A stretch of DNA of 64,000 bases from Typha latifolia (Eukaryota > Streptophyta > Magnoliopsida > Poales > Typhaceae). Below, piece after piece: positions 58,197 to 64,000 of the stretch. Under the pieces are notes generated by a model, which saw only the letters and a list, made by a program, of their open reading frames with translations, had not been told where the DNA came from and made no database searches. The position numbers and the translations under genes were made by a program. How positions within the stretch are numbered: position 1 is the stretch's first letter; every line of letters starts with the position of its first letter. Location: assembly GCA_019914945.1 (NCBI GenBank), contig CM034101.1:11977188-12041187 (forward strand). Reading direction: 5' to 3'.

Positions 58197-59081
58197 GTAA
58201 TATTGCTCCCTTTTTTTTTTGGATTTCTTTTGATCCGTTCTATTGCTTGTTAATTTCTTTCGTTATTTTAGTTCGACGTTAAATTGTTGTAGGTTCTTGC
58301 GCGGATCTAGTAGTGGTTTTGATTGCTTGCGAGTTGGATTGGATCGGACCATTTTATTTGGAGTTTCATTACACTTGATCTCTGTTGACATTTTTTTGAT
58401 AGTGGAATAAAGAGTTCATGTAATTAGGATGAGAGTTATACGTTCTGGAGTTGGATTTTTGTTTGAGATTTTATAATTCCATTAAATTATGGAACTTTAT
58501 AGTGGAATTGGTTCAGTAATGGACTTAGGTAGTTTGCTCTTATTGTGCGCTGAATACTTAAAACTTTTATCAAGTTTCTCAACGAAACATATGAAAGAAT
58601 CTGTTGCCGGAGGTTTTTGATGTAGGTTCGACTTGCTCAAAATTTGATCTTGCTGGTTCTAAATGCATTTTTGAGTGCTTTACAGTGTACGATTGGGGGT
58701 TATGTTTTAGACTATTTTTATACTTCCAGCCATTAAGAAGCATATGGTCTTTTTGTTCTATCCACTGGTTAGCTCCTAACACAAATATATGTGTAAGTGA
58801 AAGTTGATCTTTTTGCCAAAATTGAAATATCTGCAAATATCGAGATCCAGGAACTTGTTCATGCTTGGATTCAGAGTCAGAGGATTTTATTTGTGTGCCT
58901 TCTTATTGCTTCTTAATTTATATTGATAATTAGTGTCTAAAGGTTTTACCTTTAACCTTTAAGCACTTCTTCTTTTTAATTTTTGCAAACTTTTGGCAAT
59001 TCGGTCTGATATTTGGATTGCTGTCCTTAAGATTATCACATTAGCCTTATACTTTAATGGGTTTTCTGTCAAAAAAGTTAG
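58197..59081 (+). other. Probable 5' UTR intron of the ATI gene
   Basis: Donor AAG|GTAATA at 58197 and acceptor aaaagttag ending at 59081 enclose 885 bp of T-rich DNA; the coding ATG follows 12 bp later. Leader introns are common in this gene class. Confidence 0.5.
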
Positions 59082-59093
59082 GTTCTTCTGGAG

Positions 59094-59904
59094 ATGGCAG
59101 ATGATGAGAAAGTGGTAGAAGGGAACTCTTCCCGTGGAGCAGACTGGGAAGTCGTGTCTCTTACTGCATCTACCTATGCTGCTGCACCAGGTCCAAAAGA
59201 TGTCAGCACAGATGACGACAGTAGAAAGTATTTGCACAAAGATGAGAAAGAATCTTCTGGTGAATTATTTATGTCCAGTCACTTTGTATTCCCACCTAGC
59301 GAGCATGAGAATCTACCGATAGGACCTGAATTTGGTGAAATCCATAGTGAAAGTGAGGGTCAGGAAGTAAGTGCTGCTGTAGATGATTATGGTGATGAAC
59401 CCAGTAAGGTTTATGACAAAAATGTGCAAGGAGGACCCAGTGCTGACCTACAAGGAGATCAGTTCTTTGAGAAGGGTCAAAGCCTTTCGGCTCATGATCT
59501 GGAGTCTAAAGAGGGTAAGAGATTGCAAAGTCTGAATTTGGTTGCCAGAGCATGGTGTTTTTTTTTTTTTTTAAATTCTGACTTTAACGTTTTTCATACT
59601 GGAAGTGACATACTCACCTGGATCAGACTCTGATGAGCATGATGAACCATCTGATCACAATTTAGAGTCTCGGAAGTCTGCCAAGCATGATGAAGAAGAT
59701 AAACTTAATGGACATGGCCTTCCTTGTGAAGCATGGTGGAAGAGGCATGCCACGTGTTTATATCACCATGCGAAGGAAGCAAACACATTTTGGTCTGTTG
59801 TAGTGGCTGCGGCCCTGGTAGGGCTTGTAATTTTGGGGCAGAGATGGCAGCGAGACAAATGGCAGTGTCATCAACTTAAATGGCGGTTCAGTGTTAGCAA
59901 ATGA
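59094..59904 (+). CDS. ATG8-interacting protein (ATI1/ATI2 family), 3' end disturbed
   Basis: Two exons, 59094-59514 and 59606-59904, join in phase (E-V-TYSPGSD) to give 239 residues. Near the N terminus ADWEVVSLTASTYAAAPGP contains an ATG8-binding motif, W18-E-V-V21. SHFVFPPSEHENLPI is also a family signature. An acidic disordered middle leads to LPCEAWWKRHATCLYHHAKE and one transmembrane helix at about 202-218 (FWSVVVAAALVGLVILG). Arabidopsis ATI1/ATI2 are ER- and plastid-associated bodies' proteins that link cargo to autophagy. Here the frame ends in KWRFSVSK-stop, whereas the family continues after KWxxS with a roughly 35-residue tail. One extra A at 59899-59901 would explain this, since the other frame reads S-N-E into a GT donor at 59906. 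An alternative donor at 59893 keeps frame. The downstream exon was not found in the window. Confidence 0.88.
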
Positions 59905-59905
59905 G

Positions 59906-60218
59906 GTTCATTTTTTTCATTTGCATCGTAAATTCCTAAAGATATTATGCTTTAAACTTGCATTTGAGTGCTTTCCTGTAAGTTCTATTCTTCTATTCTA
60001 ATAAGTTATTTTTTACGATTCCTTTAGGTTTGACAATACACCAAGTCATCAACTGTTGTGAGATAAGCATAACTTGTATTAGATTCTTTTATTAACCATA
60101 ATAAAGTTACAAGTAATTTAAATTAATTGAAATTCATGAATATGAAAAAGAACACAAATTTAGATTGGGTTTTTAGCCTTCATCTAGGAGTGGAGGTGAA
60201 GAAATTTGTGCATTTAAG
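59906..60218 (+). other. Short AT-rich stretch after the ATI exon
   Basis: Either the beginning of a long last intron of the ATI gene or its 3' UTR. No coding content. Confidence 0.4.
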
Positions 60219-60601
60219 TGTTGTGATACGATGTCCCCTTTTTGGCTAAGGTTCAATCTCTTCCGATTTTCAGATCTGGACTGGATTTGGAACGGAACTT
60301 TGTAAATAGATCCCGAAATATGCTGCCGTCGGATTGACCTGAGATTTTGATATATTGTAGCCCCGGAAAAGAGCTTTCCAACGAATCTAGTTTCAGGCGA
60401 ATCAAATGTAGGGATCTCGAGATATCATCCGATTAGTGGACGAACGTCATGGGGTCTAATTAGGATCTGTGGATGGAGGCATGAGATCCTAGATAATGGT
60501 GGTTGGGGATGGACTAGCGTTAATAGGGTGGCACCGGTGAAAAGTGGTGGTGGAAGGGTTATGGTTGATGGAAGGGTTAGGGCAATTGTTGGATAGATTG
60601 A

Positions 60602-61095
60602 AAGAAGGGGGAGGAGAGGGCCACCCCTAAGGGACTAGGGTGATTGGCCGGTCGAGAGAGGTTAGAAGCGGCATTGCCGGGGATCGAGAGAACGAGAGCG
60701 AAGAAGACGAATGAGGCAAGGCAAAACTCAATTTTTCAATAATAACTCTATGGTTGCCATCCACATCCTTTAGAGGCTACCAAACAATTCAAAGTTAACC
60801 CTAACTAGTCCATTATCGCCGACCGCGTTCAAACGCGCCCGCTCGCGTTCGAACGCAAGAAGGGGGAGGAGAGGGCCACCCCTAAGGGACTAGGGTGATT
60901 GGCCGGTCGAGAGAGGTTAGAAGCGGCATTGCCGGGGATCGAGAGAACGAGAGCGAAGAAGACGAATGAGGCAAGGCAAAACTCAATTTTTCAATAATAA
61001 CTCTATGGTTGCCATCCACATCCTTTAGAGGCTACCAAACAATTCAAAGTTAACCCTAACTAGTCCATTATCGCCGACCGCGTTCGAACGCGCCC
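60602..61095. repeat. 255-bp tandem duplication inside the LTR
   Basis: 60602-60840 and 60857-61095 match base for base at an offset of 255, apart from one difference noted (a60831 versus g61086). The near-identity shows a recent event. Confidence 0.92.
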
Positions 61096-61330
61096 GAACG
61101 TGCGACCGAACGCACCTTGTTTCCCACTTCTCGGATTTGCGAACGCGATGTAGGCGTTCGAACGTGTGACCGAACGCACCTGTTTCCCACTTCTCTGGAT
61201 TTGTGAACGCGATACAGGTGTTCACAGCGCGTTTGAACGCATCGTTCGAATGCACAATTCACACTCTCTGGACGTGATGCAGGCGTTCACAACCGCGTTT
61301 GAACGCACTCCATCCGCGTTCGAATGCGAC
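60824..61330. repeat. Cluster of GCGTTCGAACGC-type palindromes
   Basis: Perfect palindromes at 60845-60856 (GCGTTCGAACGC) and 61079-61092 (CGCGTTCGAACGCG), with many one-base variants (gcgttcaaacgc, gcgtttgaacgc, cgttcgaacgtg, cgttcgaatgc) at intervals of about 20-40 bp. Between them a unit containing gaccgaacgcacc-tgtttcccacttctc repeats twice at about 66 bp. Confidence 0.85.
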
Positions 61331-61443
61331 TTACAGAAAACTTATTTTCTTAGGAATTAAACATTAAAACAAGAAATAAAGACATCCTTAAAGTGAATCC
61401 ATGCTCGAGACAACATCGGTGAAGTCCGAATCGTATCATGTTG

Positions 61444-63032
61444 ACTTCCTGGCTATTGTACATTGAATGTGGTCTTTGCTCCTTTTTGTCCTTTTGCTAA
61501 CCATATCCCATATTCTCCGCCTCTCATATCTTATTTTGCTTGACCACATCCATTTTATAACCTGATCTTTCACACAGCAATGCTTGTAAGGCTTTAAGAT
61601 TTAATCTCAAATGTGTCCACTTGTAAATGGGTTGACTATAGAAGACTAGAAATGGTGGTAGGAAAAAAAACATTTCTTTTGTTTTACCGAAGAATAGTTG
61701 ATTTTGTGATAATAGTTCAATAAAATGGGAGTAGTTCTACAGTTGAATTAATTCCTGTGCTATTAATGGTCCTTTAATCCCCATGGAACAGATGAAGGCC
61801 TAAGTAGTTAGACTGAAGGTGATGACCTAATGGAAGTTTCCTCTGACAATAACCGAATATCATTTTTGACATAGTACTAATGTACTAGTTTATGTTTAAA
61901 CTGCTCTTTCCTACTGTTGTTACAATGGAATTTGATCATCCCTTATGAGAACTCATTGTCCAGTCAAGATAACCTTATTGCACCTCTTTATCTTTTCTTT
62001 CTCTCAATAGATGAGGAATCTTATTTTGGTGACTGTTCTTAAGCAAAATGAAGCTTTTAGATATGCAGTCGATCGCATACTATATTTTCTTTTTTGATAT
62101 TCTATTGCAATGTCTTCCTGTTAGTTTATTGCTATGGTTGAGGTGGTTATAAAATTTCAAGAACATAAGCTACTTAACATGTAGTTCCATATGAACATCT
62201 TTAGTTGCAGAACTGTCCAGCTGCACATATGCATAAGGGTTAAAATGTTAGGTAGAATGATTTTTTTTGGAAGTTACCTTTATCTAGATTTTTTTTCCTT
62301 CTCTTTTTTCCTCAAATTTGTAGAAATTAAACCTTGAGCTATGAATTTTTCTTTTGTGAAGAATGTTGTGTTCATATTTTAGGGGTTCTGCTCATTTGAA
62401 TTCGTGATATGATATTAAAGCAAAACAAACATATCCAAAATCACAAGAACTATTCATTATTTTGATACTTTTTATCTTTGTGATATCAAAGTAAAACAAA
62501 CATTTCCGACGGGTAAGAGTTGCCCAATGAGAATGTTAAGGTGGATATGTGGCGTTGCTGGAAAAGATTGAATAAGGAATAATAATATCAAATAAAATTT
62601 AAAAGTAGCACCCATAATTTAAAATTTAGATGGTTTGATATGTCCAACGAAGATCTTATATTGCAACCATAGGATTGACTTAATTAAAATAGAAGGTTCC
62701 TTAAGAGGAAAAGGAAAACCAGAACTAATTTAAGGGAATTTGTAAGGATAAAGGAAATATATGAATATATGATAGCACTAGATCTGATATTGGAAACACA
62801 GTCATGTGAAAACCCAAGGCATAGATGTGTCCGTGGACGAAGCTTGTCAGACATGCAAAAGGTGTCCAAAAATTAATATTGAAAAAAAAGGAAATGGACA
62901 TGTTTGGACAAGGTGTGGGTTAATGGGTATAGATTTTTGATGGAATGATTACTAACCCGAACCAATAACCTATTAGCCTCTAATACTAATTGACTAGACC
63001 TAAAATTCAAAACTTTTCAAAGCCCTAAATCT
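61444..63032. other. AT-rich noncoding DNA right of the solo LTR
   Basis: No recognisable coding exon, including no match to the expected last ATI exon. Texture is intron-like or intergenic. Confidence 0.4.
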
Positions 63033-63315
63033 AAGGGTGAAAACGGTTTAGATATAGATTAGATAGTGCTCAATTCACATCCGGATTCATATTTTTACTT
63101 TAAATACGGATTTGGATACATATATTAGACGGGTAGCAAAATTTAAAACTATATTCTAATTAAATGGATATAGATATTTTTCGGATATGGATCGGATATT
63201 AAACTGATATAAATACAAATTAAATCTTAATCGAATATGAATACAAACAGGATAAAAAAATTGAATCTTAATCGGATACGAGTACAAAATGAATCTATCA
63301 CTAACATCTATACAT
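63033..63315. mobile_element. Decayed hAT-like fragment
   Basis: The left edge taagggtgaaaacggtttag resembles a common plant hAT end, followed by many ggatatggatcggatatta-type words. The right end has no matching inverted repeat and no target duplication was found, so it is probably truncated. Confidence 0.35.
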
Positions 63316-64000
63316 AAACAGGAAAACTTACAAAATCAACTAATAAACTCACAATAAAGCATCAATTGCTAAAACTTACATGTCAAAATTGAATTTGACG
63401 CAAGGGAAACCTAAATAAATAAACTGCAAAGAAATGAAATATTTCTGCATTGCATAGTTTGTCATGTTGATCATTTAGACAACTTTGTCTTGTAATAATA
63501 GATTCAAAAACTTAGGAATTATTCAATGTCGCTGTTTGGAGTTTGCATATAAATCTTAAGATAGATTAAAGAGTAAGCAGACCTGAAGAGTGAAGACAAC
63601 AAGATTAGCTCAGAACACAGAGAAGAAGATCCAGCTGGTTAAAGAGACATTTTTATCTACCAAATTATTGTAGATCCAGTGAAGATGGAAAGAAATAGAA
63701 AAGAAGATTCAGTGGAACAGTAGAATGGCTTGACTATCAGTAGAGTTTAGAAACAGTATTACTGTGCTGAAGTAAAATTGCAGAAATGCAAATAGCGTCA
63801 AGAGATTCTATAACATTCTATTTGATCCACTAATATAAGAAGTACATGTATCATGGTTGCAGCTAGATTAACATACATGGATGAGTTTGGCAATTAAAGG
63901 AGCTGGTAAGAAATTGCATAAGCTTCAGAATAACGTTCACTCTCTTATTTATCTATCTATCCACACAATGCCTTCTCCCGAACAAGAATTGCCTGCAGGA
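63316..64000. other. Noncoding right edge
   Basis: AT-rich, no supported gene. The window ends in ttgcctgcag|ga, which resembles a 3' splice site; it could precede a further exon of a plus-strand gene such as ATI, but nothing inside the window tests this. Confidence 0.3.

Larger units (their letters stand above)
60224..61438. mobile_element. Solo LTR with perfect 5-bp target duplication, internally duplicated
   Basis: Begins TGATACGATGTCCCC and ends GAATCGTATCA, an 8-bp terminal inverted repeat TGATACGA/TCGTATCA with TG...CA. TGTTG flanks it at 60219-60223 and 61439-61443. The 1215-bp body has no coding frame, no primer-binding site and no second LTR. It contains an exact-looking 255-bp duplication and a cluster of TTCGAA palindromes. 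If the ATI gene continues to the right, the insertion is in its last intron. Confidence 0.88.

Noticed and set aside
60824..61330. CRISPR-like array of regularly spaced palindromes
   Set aside because: Spacing is irregular, repeats are degenerate, there are no cas genes, and the setting is a plant LTR.
61025..61360. Cys/Arg-rich repeated frames
   Set aside because: Produced by the TTCGAA palindrome repeats inside a solo LTR, open by chance because of the repeat period.
61741..61815. Missing last exon of the ATI gene
   Set aside because: A short GPL-like reading was tried against the expected MLGP-type tail, but it meets a stop at once and the rest does not match.

Overview
The window is nuclear DNA of a flowering plant. 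The genes have spliced introns with GT-AG borders, 5' UTR introns and plant-only families (pentatricopeptide-repeat proteins, OCTOPUS/DUF740, ATG8-interacting protein, SAP30-like AFR), and they sit among AT-rich spacers, solo LTRs and hAT-type miniature elements. Coding regions are not GC-rich at their 5' ends, which argues against a grass. Protein flavour (for example the OCTOPUS-like N terminus) suggests a non-grass monocot, but that is a guess.

Layout, left to right. 1-908 (+): last three exons of a TMEM8/CREST-type multipass membrane protein. 4023-5762 (+): intron-less PLS-class organellar PPR protein with E/E+ tail, like Arabidopsis At2g46050. 10060-11881 (-): complete six-exon AFR/SAP30-like gene, with a 5' UTR exon near 12828-13060 and a G-box pair upstream. 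18265-19683 (+): OCTOPUS-like DUF740 gene. 23724-25880 (+): P-class PPR protein with 15 clean repeats. 27784-29291: a hAT MITE with perfect 8-bp target duplication, then a decayed LTR. 29292-36767: no convincing coding gene. 36768-39785 (-): TIR-NB-TPR protein of the ancient TNP/XTNX class. 45723-49564 (-): complete nine-exon HAD-family gene with a tandem array in one intron. 49760-51882: about 2.1 kb hAT-like element. 53100-55931: LTR-type DNA. 56268-56812: solo LTR with GAAGG target duplication. 59094-59904 (+): ATG8-interacting protein (ATI) whose last visible exon carries an apparent one-base frameshift. 60224-61438: solo LTR with TGTTG target duplication and an internal 255-bp duplication full of TTCGAA palindromes.

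From memory, Arabidopsis carries ATI1, a HAD protein, PPR At2g46050 and a TMEM8-like protein close together on chromosome 2 (At2g45980 to At2g46060). The same four families occur here in the reverse order, so the window looks like an expanded copy of an ancestral block, with AFR, OCTOPUS-like, P-class PPR and TNP genes plus transposons between them. The genes do not form an operon or shared pathway. They act in organelle RNA processing (two PPRs), chromatin (AFR), phloem polarity (OCTOPUS-like), selective autophagy (ATI), TIR/NB signalling (TNP) and small-molecule hydrolysis (HAD). No CRISPR, prokaryotic gene cluster, tRNA, rRNA or viral coding sequence was recognised.
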